Part shown: positions 33,223 through 41,170 of the stretch, in pieces
How the letters are laid out: every line of letters starts with the position of its first letter
Position numbering within the stretch: the first letter of the stretch is position 1
The notes under the pieces: model-generated
Database searches by the model: none
The model's input: the letters and a program-made list of their open reading frames with translations, nothing else
What the model was told of the DNA's origin: nothing
Assembly (NCBI GenBank): GCA_002878375.1
Contig: NIRF01000003.1
Location: 1-64,000 of the forward strand
DNA length: 64,000 bases
DNA from: Dictyoglomus sp. NZ13-RE01
GTDB taxonomy: Bacteria; Dictyoglomota; Dictyoglomia; Dictyoglomales; Dictyoglomaceae
Reading direction: 5' to 3'
Translations under genes and position numbers: made by a program

Positions 33223-33231
33223 TGTTATAAT
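33223..33231 (+). promoter_or_regulatory. Extended -10 promoter, probably giving a leaderless HEPN mRNA
   Basis: TGTTATAAT (33223-33231) ends 6 bases before the HEPN ATG at 33238. Transcription would begin at or within a base of the ATG. No -35 consensus is evident. The position and the absence of a ribosome binding site point to leaderless initiation. Confidence 0.6.
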
Positions 33232-33237
33232 AAAAGT

Positions 33238-33630
33238 ATGAATAGGGCTTTTGATTGGTTAAGACAAGCAAAAAGAGACTTGGAGCAGGCAATAGATTCG
33301 CAAAAGGCAGGAAGACATGAATGGGCATGCTTCTCTGCACAGCAATCAGCAGAAAAAGCGGTAAAGGCACTTCATCTTTTTTTAAAACAGGAAGCATGGG
33401 GGCATGTTATTGCAAAACTTCTGGCAGAACTTCCTGAAGAAATTTCTGTCCCTCAGGAGCTAATTGAAAAAGCAAAAGTATTAGACAATTTTTATATACC
33501 TACAAGATATCCTAATGGGCATCCCGAGGGAGCACCTTTTGAACATTATGGACCTATACAAAGTAAGGAGGCAATAGAATATGCCAGTGAGATCCTTGAA
33601 TTCGTCAGTTCTAAAATGGGCGGATCATAA
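33238..33630 (+). CDS. HEPN domain protein
   Basis: 130 residues. MNRAFDWLRQAKRDLEQA at the N-terminus is the standard start of this HEPN group, followed by RHEWACFSAQQSAEKAVKAL and DNFYIPTRYPNG. HEPN domains pair with MNT nucleotidyltransferases; many act as ribonucleases, but this subgroup is less well studied. It overlaps the following MNT gene by 50 bases. The module is divergent from the MNT/HepT remnant at 32.7-33.2 kb. Confidence 0.85.
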   Translation: MNRAFDWLRQAKRDLEQAIDSQKAGRHEWACFSAQQSAEKAVKALHLFLKQEAWGHVIAKLLAELPEEISVPQELIEKAKVLDNFYIPTRYPNGHPEGAPFEHYGPIQSKEAIEYASEILEFVSSKMGGS

Positions 33631-33949
33631 GAAGATAGAAGAAGAGTTAAAAAATTGGATAAATAATGTTGTGAGGGAAAAAAGGGGGATAATAAAAATA
33701 GGATATTTTGGGTCTTATGCTCGAGGAGACTATGGAGTAGGAAGCGATCTTGACTTAATTATAATCTTAGAGAGTTCTTCCCTTCCTTTTGAAAAAAGAG
33801 GAATAGATTGGGATACAACAAAATTTTCCGTCCCCGTAGATCTTTTAATATATACAATAGATGAATGGAAAAAGCTTGAAGAAGAAAACTCTCCCTTCTA
33901 CAAAAAAGTAAGTAGAGAAATTGTTTGGGTGTTTGAAAGTGACGAGTGA
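33581..33949 (+). CDS. MNT-type nucleotidyltransferase, partner of HEPN
   Basis: 122 residues. GYFGSYARGDYGVGSDLDLI (about 41-60) is the GSx10DxD motif. The N-terminal MPVRSLNSSVLKW is typical of partners of this HEPN type, and AAGGAGGC lies 9 bases before the ATG at 33581. The last codons (GAA AGT GAC GAG TGA, giving ESDE and the stop) lie in the GTGACGA heptad array, so the natural C-terminus may have been replaced. Confidence 0.85.
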   Translation: MPVRSLNSSVLKWADHKKIEEELKNWINNVVREKRGIIKIGYFGSYARGDYGVGSDLDLIIILESSSLPFEKRGIDWDTTKFSVPVDLLIYTIDEWKKLEEENSPFYKKVSREIVWVFESDE

Positions 33950-33955
33950 CGGGTA
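33939..33955 (+). repeat. Heptad array A (2 units and a partial)
   Basis: GTGACGA (33939-33945), GTGACGG (33946-33952), then GTA. It is a short member of the dispersed GTGACRN heptanucleotide family, sense-oriented at the 3' end of the MNT gene and containing its stop codon. Confidence 0.7.
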
Positions 33956-33962
33956 AATTCTT

Positions 33963-34157
<195 letters not shown>

Positions 34158-34168
34158 CTATATTACGC

Positions 34169-35287
34169 TCAACTTACTACTGACATTACTGCCTTTTCCA
34201 AAACTCTTATTACCTCATCTATCTCTTCCTCAGTCAAATTATTGTGAAAGGGCAAAGCCAAAGTCCTCTTTGCAATATTTTCTGTTACAGGAAGTTCTCC
34301 TCCTTTATATCCAAACATCTCTCTCATATATGGCTGTAAATGTATTGGTGAAAAATATCCCCGTGCTGGAATTCCCTCTTTTGCCATCTCTTCAATAACT
34401 TTATCTCTATCAATCCCATTTTCCAAAGTAATTACGTACACAAACCAGCTCATACGAACATATGGCTTTACCTTAGGAGGTCTTACCCAAGAAAATTTTT
34501 TAAGCTTTTCTGTATACATTTGAGCAACTTTTTCTCTCTTTTGTAAAAAACTCTCAATTCTTTTTAATTGGGACACTCCAAGAGCGGCAGACATTTCGTC
34601 CATCCTGTAATTATATCCTAACCTTTCATGATGAAGCCATGCGCCCATCTCTCCCCTTCCCTGATTTCTCAAACTTCTTGCCATCTTAGCTATATTTTCA
34701 TCATCTGTTACTATTATTCCACCTTCACCTGTTGTTATCTGCTTATTCGGATAAAAGGCAAAAGCACCTGCAGATCCAAATTGCCCAATCTTTTTTCCCT
34801 TATACTCTGCTCCTAATGCCTCACAGGAATCATCTATAACTTTTAAATTGTATTTATCCGCAATCCTTAATATTTCATCCCACTCTGCAGGATGACCAAA
34901 AACATCTACCACCATTATTGCTTTTGTCCTTTTTGTAATCTTTCTCTCTAAATCTTCTGGATCAAGATTATATGTCTCTGACTCTATATCTACAAAAACA
35001 GGAATAGCTCTCTCATAAAGAATAACATTCACACTGGCACAAAAGGTAAAAGAAGGAACTAAAACCTCATCCCCTTCCCCTATCCCTAAGGCTCTAACAA
35101 TTGTATGAAGAGCGGTTGTTCCAGAGCTAACTGCAACTGCATATTTTACCCCAACATATTTCGCCATAAGCTCTTCAAATTCCTTTGTTTTTGGTCCTAA
35201 AGATAACCTCCCAGATTTTAAAACCTCAACTACCGCCTGAATATCAGACTCATCAATATCAGGTGAAGACATAGGTATTTTTTCCAT
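34169..35287 (-). CDS. DegT/DnrJ/EryC1 aminotransferase for nucleotide-sugar synthesis
   Basis: 372 residues. PLP lysine in FYPNKQITTGEGG (about 180-192), VSSGTTALH phosphate loop, and PGDIDESD-like start SSPDIDESDIQAVVEVLKSG. The sequence resembles enzymes making 4-amino-4,6-dideoxy sugars (PglE type). With the 4,6-dehydratase at 52950, the PglD-like acetyltransferase at 39923 and the PglC-like transferase at 40559 it would complete a bacillosamine-type route. It could also serve as the WbpE-type 3-aminotransferase. The start at 35287 has AAGGGGG upstream; the frame is open to 35314. Confidence 0.85.
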   Translation of the reverse strand: MEKIPMSSPDIDESDIQAVVEVLKSGRLSLGPKTKEFEELMAKYVGVKYAVAVSSGTTALHTIVRALGIGEGDEVLVPSFTFCASVNVILYERAIPVFVDIESETYNLDPEDLERKITKRTKAIMVVDVFGHPAEWDEILRIADKYNLKVIDDSCEALGAEYKGKKIGQFGSAGAFAFYPNKQITTGEGGIIVTDDENIAKMARSLRNQGRGEMGAWLHHERLGYNYRMDEMSAALGVSQLKRIESFLQKREKVAQMYTEKLKKFSWVRPPKVKPYVRMSWFVYVITLENGIDRDKVIEEMAKEGIPARGYFSPIHLQPYMREMFGYKGGELPVTENIAKRTLALPFHNNLTEEEIDEVIRVLEKAVMSVVS

Positions 35288-35297
35288 AAATGCCCCC

Positions 35298-35948
35298 TTA
35301 TTTAACCTTATCAAAGTTTAAAATGTCCATATTATCATCTTTCATAGCCATAGCATAAATCTTTTTCTTTGTTAAGTATACTACTACTTCTTCAGGAAGA
35401 TATAAAGATGAAAATATTGGTATTATTTTCTTATCTTTATATTCAGGAAAGTAATCATATATCTCCTTTAGAACGTCTATGAATTCATTTATATACTCCA
35501 TCCTTGGATTAGACTTTGTCTCATTTATTATTACATTATCATTCCAGATCGCAATGACATCAAATTCTCTAAACTTGCTTCGATCTTTGGTATTCCTTCT
35601 CCTTACTCTTACTGCAAAGAAATCAAAATCTTCACATCCAAAATACTTCTTAGCGACCCCTCCTATATTTGGAGCTACAATATCCTCTACTAATGTTCCC
35701 ATTTTATTGGCAAGATCTCCCCAGCGTTTGTTCATTTCATCCTTAAAAGCCTTCATCTCATCCTTGAATTCTTCCAAAGATGTCTCTAATCTTCTTAGAG
35801 CCACATCAGTATTTACAATAAATTGACTCAATATACTCTCTAATCTTTTTGTCATTTTCAACTGTTTTAGACATTTATTCTCCTCAGATAGCAACACTTT
35901 CACTAATGCCTTTTTTAAGATTGTATCACATTTTACAAGCCGTGACAT
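35298..35948 (-). CDS. PD-(D/E)XK nuclease-like protein with coiled coil (DUF3782 type)
   Basis: 216 residues. A coiled-coil stretch (about 45-85, LRRLETSLEEFKDEMKAF) precedes a nuclease-like core: FREFDVIAIWNDNVIINETKS gives D, E and K in the PD-D/EXK spacing. Such proteins are common in thermophiles and filamentous bacteria; the role is unknown. No ribosome binding site lies before the ATG at 35948. A GAGGAGAATAA-ATG at 35874 starts a different frame that overlaps the N-terminal part, so the 5' end may carry a frameshift. Confidence 0.6.
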   Translation of the reverse strand: MSRLVKCDTILKKALVKVLLSEENKCLKQLKMTKRLESILSQFIVNTDVALRRLETSLEEFKDEMKAFKDEMNKRWGDLANKMGTLVEDIVAPNIGGVAKKYFGCEDFDFFAVRVRRRNTKDRSKFREFDVIAIWNDNVIINETKSNPRMEYINEFIDVLKEIYDYFPEYKDKKIIPIFSSLYLPEEVVVYLTKKKIYAMAMKDDNMDILNFDKVK

Positions 35949-36031
35949 ATGATATTTTAACTTGCCCTATAACCCTTATTTATAGGATCTATTTATATAT
36001 TCTTCCAAGAGAATTAATAATAATTCTTTAA

Positions 36032-36223
36032 CTAGAGTTTCTTTAATACTTCTACCACTTCTCTAAAGATCTTTTCAATACTCGGCTCTTCACATTCTAA
36101 ATGGTCATTTGGATTTTCAAAGGGATGCTTGTGCCATTCTTTAAGATTGTCATAACCTATTATATTTTTATCCTTCTTAACAAAGATAACCAGTGTTTCT
36201 TTTCCATCTCTAAAGCTTCCCAT
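36032..36223 (-). pseudogene. TumE-like (DUF6516) toxin, 5'-truncated
   Basis: 63 codons. VIFVKKDKNIIGYDNLKEWH followed by KHPFENPNDH and EEPSIEKIFREVVEVL resembles the C-terminal two thirds of TumE/DUF6516 proteins. The expected N-terminal strands are absent, and the frame begins inside the 3' end of the upstream gene (64-base overlap). A deletion that joined the two genes is the likely cause. The family match is from memory of the motif and is moderate. Confidence 0.45.
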
Positions 36224-36468
36224 TCAATATAATCTGTCTCAACTTCATGGGAAAATTTATTCTCTATCTTGTCTTCATCCCATAATTTTTTAAATTCTTC
36301 AAAAGTCATTCCATACTTTGTCTCATATCTTAAGATATTTTTGTTACATTCCTCCAGATTAGACCTGATCTTTTCTATAGCAAGTACTTTTATCTTCTCT
36401 TCATAACTCTCTCCCTGAATTATGTCCAAAAGCTCTTTTATATCTTCTGGCAATTTCACAATACTCAT
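36160..36468 (-). CDS. Antitoxin-like helical protein
   Basis: 102 residues, mostly charged helices. KYGMTFEEFKKLWDEDKIEN (about 49-68) followed by DYIEWEALE is typical of small antitoxin-like proteins found ahead of DUF6516/TumE-like genes. The last ten residues (HWLSLLRRIKI) are read across the truncated toxin gene in another frame. It is probably the antitoxin of a broken pair. A role in binding the toxin is inferred only. Confidence 0.55.
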   Translation of the reverse strand: MSIVKLPEDIKELLDIIQGESYEEKIKVLAIEKIRSNLEECNKNILRYETKYGMTFEEFKKLWDEDKIENKFSHEVETDYIEWEALEMEKKHWLSLLRRIKI

Positions 36469-36781
36469 ATCTCTATCACCTCATTAATTTAGGCTAAGTG
36501 TTTCTTTATTAAGTATACCATAAGCAAGTCTTTAGCCGATATATAAGAAATACTGAACAATTTATATTGTACTTAGACATTCTCTTTCTTTATTGCATTC
36601 TGAATAAGGATACCATAAAAATAGAAAAATGCCATGTTCTTTTTTCACTCCTTTCCTTTAATACTTAGATTATCTTCTATGAAATCTAATAAAATTAGGG
36701 GATACCATCTCCCTTCCGTGTTCCAGACTCATTCCTAATATCCTCTTGCTTTTTTATAATTTTTGTATTATTATTCAATGT
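36469..36781. other. Intergenic stretch without recognised genes
   Basis: About 310 bases between the divergent antitoxin-like and ATPase genes. The only readable frame is a 20-codon minus-strand ORF (36573-36635) with a poorly spaced GGAG; no family is recognised. TATAAT at 36755-36760 may be the -10 of the ATPase gene. No repeat unit of the heptad family occurs here. Confidence 0.5.
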
Positions 36782-38020
36782 ATGAATGAAAATCATTCAG
36801 GTTTTGAATTAAAATATAAAAAGAGACTGCTAGGAGAAAAAGTTAAAAGGGCAATAGAGAACTTTCCTGTTGTGGTTATAACTGGAGCAAGACAGGTAGG
36901 CAAGAGTACTTTTCTTCAAAATGAATTCCCAGATTTTAAATACTTAAACTTAGATGACTTTTCTATATTAGAGCAAGTAAAGATAGACCCCTATTCTCTA
37001 TGGATTGGAGAAGAAAAGATTATTATAGATGAAGTTCAAAAGGCTCCAGAAGTTCTTTTGGCTATAAAAGATACTGTAGATAAAACAAAAAGAAAAGTGA
37101 GATTTATCCTTTCAGGGTCATCAAATCTACTACTTATGAAAGAGGTTGGCGAGAGTCTTGCAGGAAGAGCTGTATATTTTGAAATGTTTCCTATGACGTA
37201 TAGAGAAATTAAAGGAGATATTCAAGAGAATAACTTTTTAAAATTATGGCAGGATGAAATTATAAAGGAGGAAACAATTGAGAAGGTTAATTCTATAACT
37301 TTTCTTCTAAAAGGATTTATGCCTCCTCTTCTATATATGGATGATTTAGACGCAATACTTTTATGGTGGGAAGGATATATAAGAACTTACTTGGAGAGAG
37401 ATTTAAGAGAACTTTCTCAGATAGAGAGCATAATTGATTTTAGAAGATTGATGACAGCCTTAGCTCCAAGGAGTGGAAATGTAATTAATCAGTCAGAAAT
37501 AGCAAGGGAAGTTGGGATTAGCCAGCCAACAGTATACAGGTATCTAAAATTATTAGAAGTCTTAAACATAATTAAAAGAGTACCTCCTTATTTTTCTAAT
37601 ATTCTTAAAAGAATAATAAAATCTCCAAAATTATTCTTTATTGACCCTGCCCTTTGCAGTTACTTATCGGGCTATTATGGAGAAGAAAGTTTAATTAATG
37701 CACGTGAATTGGGCAATTTCTTTGAAACTATTGTTTTTCTTCATCTACAAGTTTATTCGGAACTCCTCACTCCAAGAGGAAAAGTCTGCTATTATAGAAC
37801 CACATCAGGAAAAGAGGTAGATTTCATAATTGAATGGGGAAGAAAGACTCTTGCCTTCGAAGTCAAGTTCACAGAAAAACCAACCCAAAAAGATATTAAG
37901 AATTTATTAGAATTTATAGAGGAAAATCCTAATACCATAAGAGGGATTTTGATTTACAGCGGGAATTCAATAAGATACCTGCATTCAAAAATACTTGCCA
38001 TTCCCTGGTGGTGGCTATAA
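36782..38020 (+). CDS. AAA ATPase with DUF4143 domain
   Basis: 412 residues from the ATG at 36782. Walker A ITGARQVGKST, Walker B KIIIDEVQKAP, sensor LSGSSNLLLMKEVGESLAGR, then a winged-helix segment (SEIAREVGISQPTVYRYL) and the C-terminal DUF4143 nuclease-like part (TTSGKEVDFIIEWGRKTLAFEVK). This family is common in many copies in anaerobes; its role is unclear. No Shine-Dalgarno is evident. The frame is open to a TTG at 36746, but the extra residues are unlike the family. Confidence 0.85.
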   Translation: MNENHSGFELKYKKRLLGEKVKRAIENFPVVVITGARQVGKSTFLQNEFPDFKYLNLDDFSILEQVKIDPYSLWIGEEKIIIDEVQKAPEVLLAIKDTVDKTKRKVRFILSGSSNLLLMKEVGESLAGRAVYFEMFPMTYREIKGDIQENNFLKLWQDEIIKEETIEKVNSITFLLKGFMPPLLYMDDLDAILLWWEGYIRTYLERDLRELSQIESIIDFRRLMTALAPRSGNVINQSEIAREVGISQPTVYRYLKLLEVLNIIKRVPPYFSNILKRIIKSPKLFFIDPALCSYLSGYYGEESLINARELGNFFETIVFLHLQVYSELLTPRGKVCYYRTTSGKEVDFIIEWGRKTLAFEVKFTEKPTQKDIKNLLEFIEENPNTIRGILIYSGNSIRYLHSKILAIPWWWL

Positions 38021-38100
38021 AGACTTATATGCTTTACAGGATTAATAAATTGATGTCTAATTTTAGTATTAAAATTAGACTTCATATAAAGGAGGCACAT

Positions 38101-38340
38101 ATGGAAAAAACAGTAAGTCTTACAGTAAGAATCCCTCAATCTCTCTATAAGAGAATAAAAGAACTTTCTAAAAAGGAAAACAAATCTCTCAATGAATTGA
38201 TAAGAGAACTCACAAAAAATTGGTTAAAAGAGAAAGAAGAAAAGTTGCTTTTTGAGGCATTTAGCATATTAGGAGAAGAAGATGTAGAATATGCATCTAT
38301 AGCACAAAAAGAGATAATCTTTGCCGATGAAAAACCCTAA
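38101..38340 (+). CDS. Ribbon-helix-helix antitoxin (MazE-like)
   Basis: 79 residues from the ATG at 38101, which is preceded by AAAGGAGGCACAT. VSLTVRIPQSLYKRIKELSK is the RHH strand and first helix, and KSLNELIRELTKNWL the second. The tail EEDVEYASIAQKEIIFADEKP is typical of antitoxins paired with MazF. The next gene starts inside its 3' end as expected, but that toxin gene is broken after 28 codons. Confidence 0.8.
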   Translation: MEKTVSLTVRIPQSLYKRIKELSKKENKSLNELIRELTKNWLKEKEEKLLFEAFSILGEEDVEYASIAQKEIIFADEKP

Positions 38341-38413
38341 GAGATTTGAGATTTGGCTTGTTAACTGGAATCCAGGAAGAGGCTCAGAGCAAGAAGGCTT
38401 GAGACCATCTTAG
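38327..38413 (+). pseudogene. MazF/PemK toxin, N-terminal remnant
   Basis: Translation from the ATG at 38327 gives MKNPKRFEIWLVNWNPGRGS then EQEGLRPS and a TAG: 28 residues. The start (KRGEIWLVNWNPGRGSEQ in intact relatives) is the first strand and RNA-binding loop of MazF; the catalytic remainder is missing. It overlaps the antitoxin by 14 bases. The sequence after the TAG shows no further MazF similarity, so a deletion rather than a point mutation broke the gene. Confidence 0.75.
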
Positions 38414-38493
38414 GTACCTCATCTATTATTTCTTTAAGCATCATCTCACCTCTATTTTTATTACAAATTATATTGTATCACATCTTAAAGGCC

Positions 38494-38603
38494 GTGACAG
38501 GTGACACGTAACAGGTAACAGAGAAAGAACGTGACGGGTGATGAGTGACACGTGACGGGAAAAAGGCCGTGATGCGTGATACGTGACGCGTAACAGGTGG
38601 CAT
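38494..38603 (+). repeat. Heptad array B (three blocks, 13 units)
   Basis: Block 1 at 38494-38521: GTGACAG, GTGACAC, GTAACAG, GTAACAG. Block 2 at 38531-38558: GTGACGG, GTGATGA, GTGACAC, GTGACGG. Block 3 at 38569-38603: GTGATGC, GTGATAC, GTGACGC, GTAACAG, GTGGCAT. Short A/G-rich spacers separate the blocks, and blocks 1 and 3 are both preceded by AAGGCC. The array lies between the mazF remnant and a decayed Phd gene and overlaps the latter's end. Confidence 0.85.
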
Positions 38604-38835
38604 TAACCCTCTCGCAATAAAATTCCATCTTTGGCTAATTTCTCTTGTAGGTCTTCTAAAGATATCGTAGGTTTGCTTTACATCCTGAAATAATTGCAAG
38701 ATCGTGTAAATCTTTCAATAATTCTTCAAGTTCTTCTATAGGGATTATTACTGCTATCTTTTTCCCTTCTCTGGTCACAATGTATTGTCCTCATAGATTT
38801 TTTATCATCTTCCACTCATCATCCAATTTTTCCTT
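38603..38835 (-). pseudogene. Phd/YefM-type antitoxin, decayed
   Basis: Minus strand: KEKLDDEWKMIKNL, an in-frame TGA (38791-38793), then GQYIVTREGKKIAVIIPIEE and LEELLKDLHDLAII. A frameshift follows, and the +1 frame continues KPTISLEDLQEKLAKDGILL ending REG-stop at 38603. This is the Phd/YefM domain with the acidic EPTISLEDL-type tail. One nonsense change and one frameshift make it non-functional. No toxin partner is seen. Confidence 0.7.
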
Positions 38836-38916
38836 AAAACTTTACAGTTGTTATTATAGCTAATAAAAATCTCTCTTTCTCTATCCCTCTAAATTCATGT
38901 ATACACATTCTAAATA

Positions 38917-39855
38917 TCAAAAAAGTAATCCCAAATCTCTATACTTTTCTTTATAATATTCAACTGCTTCTCTTAATCCATCTTCTAAACTATATTCTGG
39001 TCTCCATCCAAGTACTTTTAAAGCTTTTCTATTATCAAGATAACTATGCACTATGTCTCCTTTTCGAGGGTCTGAATAAATAGGTTTCAAGGATGTATTC
39101 ATTATTTTATTCATTATCTCAACAAGCTCATTTATACTTGTAGGCTTACCTGTACTTATATTCAAAATCTCATTATCTCCTCTTTCTAAAGCTAAAAGAT
39201 TAGCTTTAGCAACATCTTTCACATAAACAAAATCCCTCGTCTGATTTCCATCTCCAAAAATAATAGGTCTTTCCCCTCTAAGCATTCTATCTATAAAAAT
39301 AGATATTACTCCACCTTCTCCTTTTGGATCTTGCCTTATTCCATATACATTAGCATAGCGTAAAATTGTATATTTCAAGCCATATAGTTTGCTGTATACA
39401 TCAAGATAATGCTCTGGGGTATGCTTTGATACTCCATAGAAAGATATAGGATTTACTTTATGATTCTCATCTATAGGAAGATATTCAGGATCTCCATATA
39501 CTGCTGCAGAAGATGCATAAACAATCTTTTTAATATTAAATTTTCTACAACATTCTAATAAATTCACTGTGCCAAGCACATTTACTTTTAAATCAAACAT
39601 AGGGTCATTAATTGATTTTTGAACATCTATTTGTGCTGCCTGATGAATTACATAATTAGGTTTTTCTTTCTCAAAAATTTCATATAAATCATCATCTGTG
39701 ATGTCTTTTTTATAAAAAACTGCTTTTTTATTAATAAACCCTTCTTTTCCTGTTGAAAGATTATCTATAATTACAACTTCATATCCATTTTCAACCAGTA
39801 AATCTACAATATGCGAGCCTATAAACCCAGCTCCACCTGTAACTAAAATTTTCAT
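38917..39855 (-). CDS. NAD-dependent sugar epimerase (UDP-glucose 4-epimerase type)
   Basis: 312 residues, extended short-chain dehydrogenase. Rossmann loop VTGGAGFIGSHI, catalytic SSAAVYGD (Ser) and YGVSKHTPEHYL (Tyr-x3-Lys), substrate region GGVISIFIDRMLRG. It is close to GalE-type enzymes that act on UDP-glucose or UDP-GlcNAc. It is the last gene of the polysaccharide locus on the minus strand. Confidence 0.88.
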   Translation of the reverse strand: MKILVTGGAGFIGSHIVDLLVENGYEVVIIDNLSTGKEGFINKKAVFYKKDITDDDLYEIFEKEKPNYVIHQAAQIDVQKSINDPMFDLKVNVLGTVNLLECCRKFNIKKIVYASSAAVYGDPEYLPIDENHKVNPISFYGVSKHTPEHYLDVYSKLYGLKYTILRYANVYGIRQDPKGEGGVISIFIDRMLRGERPIIFGDGNQTRDFVYVKDVAKANLLALERGDNEILNISTGKPTSINELVEIMNKIMNTSLKPIYSDPRKGDIVHSYLDNRKALKVLGWRPEYSLEDGLREAVEYYKEKYRDLGLLF

Positions 39856-39922
39856 AACATATTTTCCTCACCAAATTATCTTAACTAAATAGCATAAAAA
39901 TTTAAAATAGATTAATAATAAA

Positions 39923-40558
39923 TCAAATAGAAATCTTATTTTCTTTCACTGGAATAGCAGGAACTCCTACAGCAATAGTAAATTCTGGAATATCTTTAAT
40001 AACACATCCTCCAGCTCCCAAAATACTCCACTTTCCTACTTTTCTATATTGAATAACCGAACTTCCTATTCCTAAAAATGCTCCCTCTTCTACAATAACT
40101 CCACCTGCCAAATGAACTCCCGGAGCAAGATGAACAAAATCTCCTATAACACAGTCATGATCAATAGAAACACTTGTATTAACTATAACATTATTTCCTA
40201 TTCTTACATCAGGCTGAATAACTACCCCAGCAAAAATAACACTACCTTCTCCTATTTCTACGCTTGAATGAACATATGAAAAAGGATGTATTATACTTAC
40301 AAAATTAGTATATTCTTTATACAAGTAATAGATTTTTCTTCGGATACTATTATCTCCTATAGCTATGATAGAAAAATCAAAATTTCCTTCTTTCAAAAGC
40401 TCAATATTACCAATAACTGGAATATCAAGTAATTTTGTACCTATTTTTTTCTCATCATCATCTAAAAAACCTATCACATTATATCCACAAATCAAAAGAG
40501 TAGAAGCTACAACTTTAGCATGACCACCAGCACCTATTATTACTACTTTTTTAGACAA
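39923..40558 (-). CDS. PglD/NeuD-type sugar O/N-acetyltransferase
   Basis: 211 residues. N-terminal Rossmann-like part (VVIIGAGGHAKVVASTL, about 4-20) and a C-terminal left-handed beta helix of hexapeptide repeats. SIDHDCVIGDFVHLAPG contains the catalytic His of PglD. Expected role: N-acetylation of UDP-4-amino-4,6-dideoxy-GlcNAc. The start is TTG at 40558 with GGAGGAGGA about 9 bases upstream. The preceding sugar transferase stops at the adjacent base, so the two are coupled. Confidence 0.85.
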   Translation of the reverse strand: MSKKVVIIGAGGHAKVVASTLLICGYNVIGFLDDDEKKIGTKLLDIPVIGNIELLKEGNFDFSIIAIGDNSIRRKIYYLYKEYTNFVSIIHPFSYVHSSVEIGEGSVIFAGVVIQPDVRIGNNVIVNTSVSIDHDCVIGDFVHLAPGVHLAGGVIVEEGAFLGIGSSVIQYRKVGKWSILGAGGCVIKDIPEFTIAVGVPAIPVKENKISI

Positions 40559-41170
40559 TTAGTTTTGTCCTCCTCCCCTAAACTCAGGCATTGTAGCATG
40601 ACCTTCAGCACTTATTCCTTCTCTTTTTAACACTTTTAAAATCGTAAGGAATATAATTTTTAAATCCAAAAGAATATCCCAATTGTCTACATACCAGACG
40701 TCAAGCTTAAATTTTTCTTCCCAAGATATAGCATTTCTTCCATTAATCTGTGCCCAACCTGTCATACCTGGCTTAACCTCATGTCTTCTTGCCTGTTCTG
40801 AAGTATATCGATCAAGATATTCCATAAGAAGGGGTCTTGGACCAACTAAACTCATATCTCCTTTTAAAACATTCCAAAATTCAGGAAGTTCATCTAATGT
40901 GGTACTTCTTAAAAACTTTCCTATAGTTGTTAATCTTTTCTCATCAGGTAAAAGATTCCCATTCTCATCCCTTAAATCAAGCATAGTTCTAAATTTATAA
41001 ATAACAAATGGTTTTCCATTTAGTCCTGGACGAACTTGTTTAAAAAATATTGGTCTTCCCATAGTTAAGTAGATAATAAAAGAAACAAAGAACATTAGTG
41101 GAGCTGAAATAATCAACCCCGCAAGAGCTCCTATTATGTCTATCACACGTTTAAGCTTTTGGTTTCTCAT
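40559..41170 (-). CDS. Undecaprenyl-phosphate sugar-1-phosphate transferase (PglC/WcaJ type)
   Basis: About 203 residues. A single N-terminal hydrophobic helix (about 9-34) precedes the catalytic domain: FKQVRPGLNGKPFVIYKFRT with Asp-Glu in STTLDELPEFWNVLKGDMSL, VGPRP, and KPGMTGWAQINGRN. It links the first sugar to the lipid carrier at the inner membrane. It overlaps the end of the glycosyltransferase gene. The ATG at 41170 has a weak GAGAAG ahead, while the one at 41182 has none, so 41170 is preferred. Confidence 0.9.
   Translation of the reverse strand: MRNQKLKRVIDIIGALAGLIISAPLMFFVSFIIYLTMGRPIFFKQVRPGLNGKPFVIYKFRTMLDLRDENGNLLPDEKRLTTIGKFLRSTTLDELPEFWNVLKGDMSLVGPRPLLMEYLDRYTSEQARRHEVKPGMTGWAQINGRNAISWEEKFKLDVWYVDNWDILLDLKIIFLTILKVLKREGISAEGHATMPEFRGGGQN

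Noticed and set aside
35949-36031. CCTATA...TATAGG inverted repeat after the TumE-like fragment
   Set aside because: Six base pairs with an 11-base loop and no T run; not convincing as a terminator or operator.
38361-38444. 27-codon minus-strand frame (MMLKEIIDEVPK start) with AGAGGTGAG ahead
   Set aside because: It lies opposite the mazF remnant and no family was recognised. It may be the 5' end of another broken gene, but the evidence is too thin to call.
38478-38699. Minus-strand frame of 73 codons rich in VTRH/VTHHPS
   Set aside because: It is the antisense reading of heptad array B, which has no stop codons in that direction, plus part of the decayed phd gene. It has no ribosome binding site and no family.
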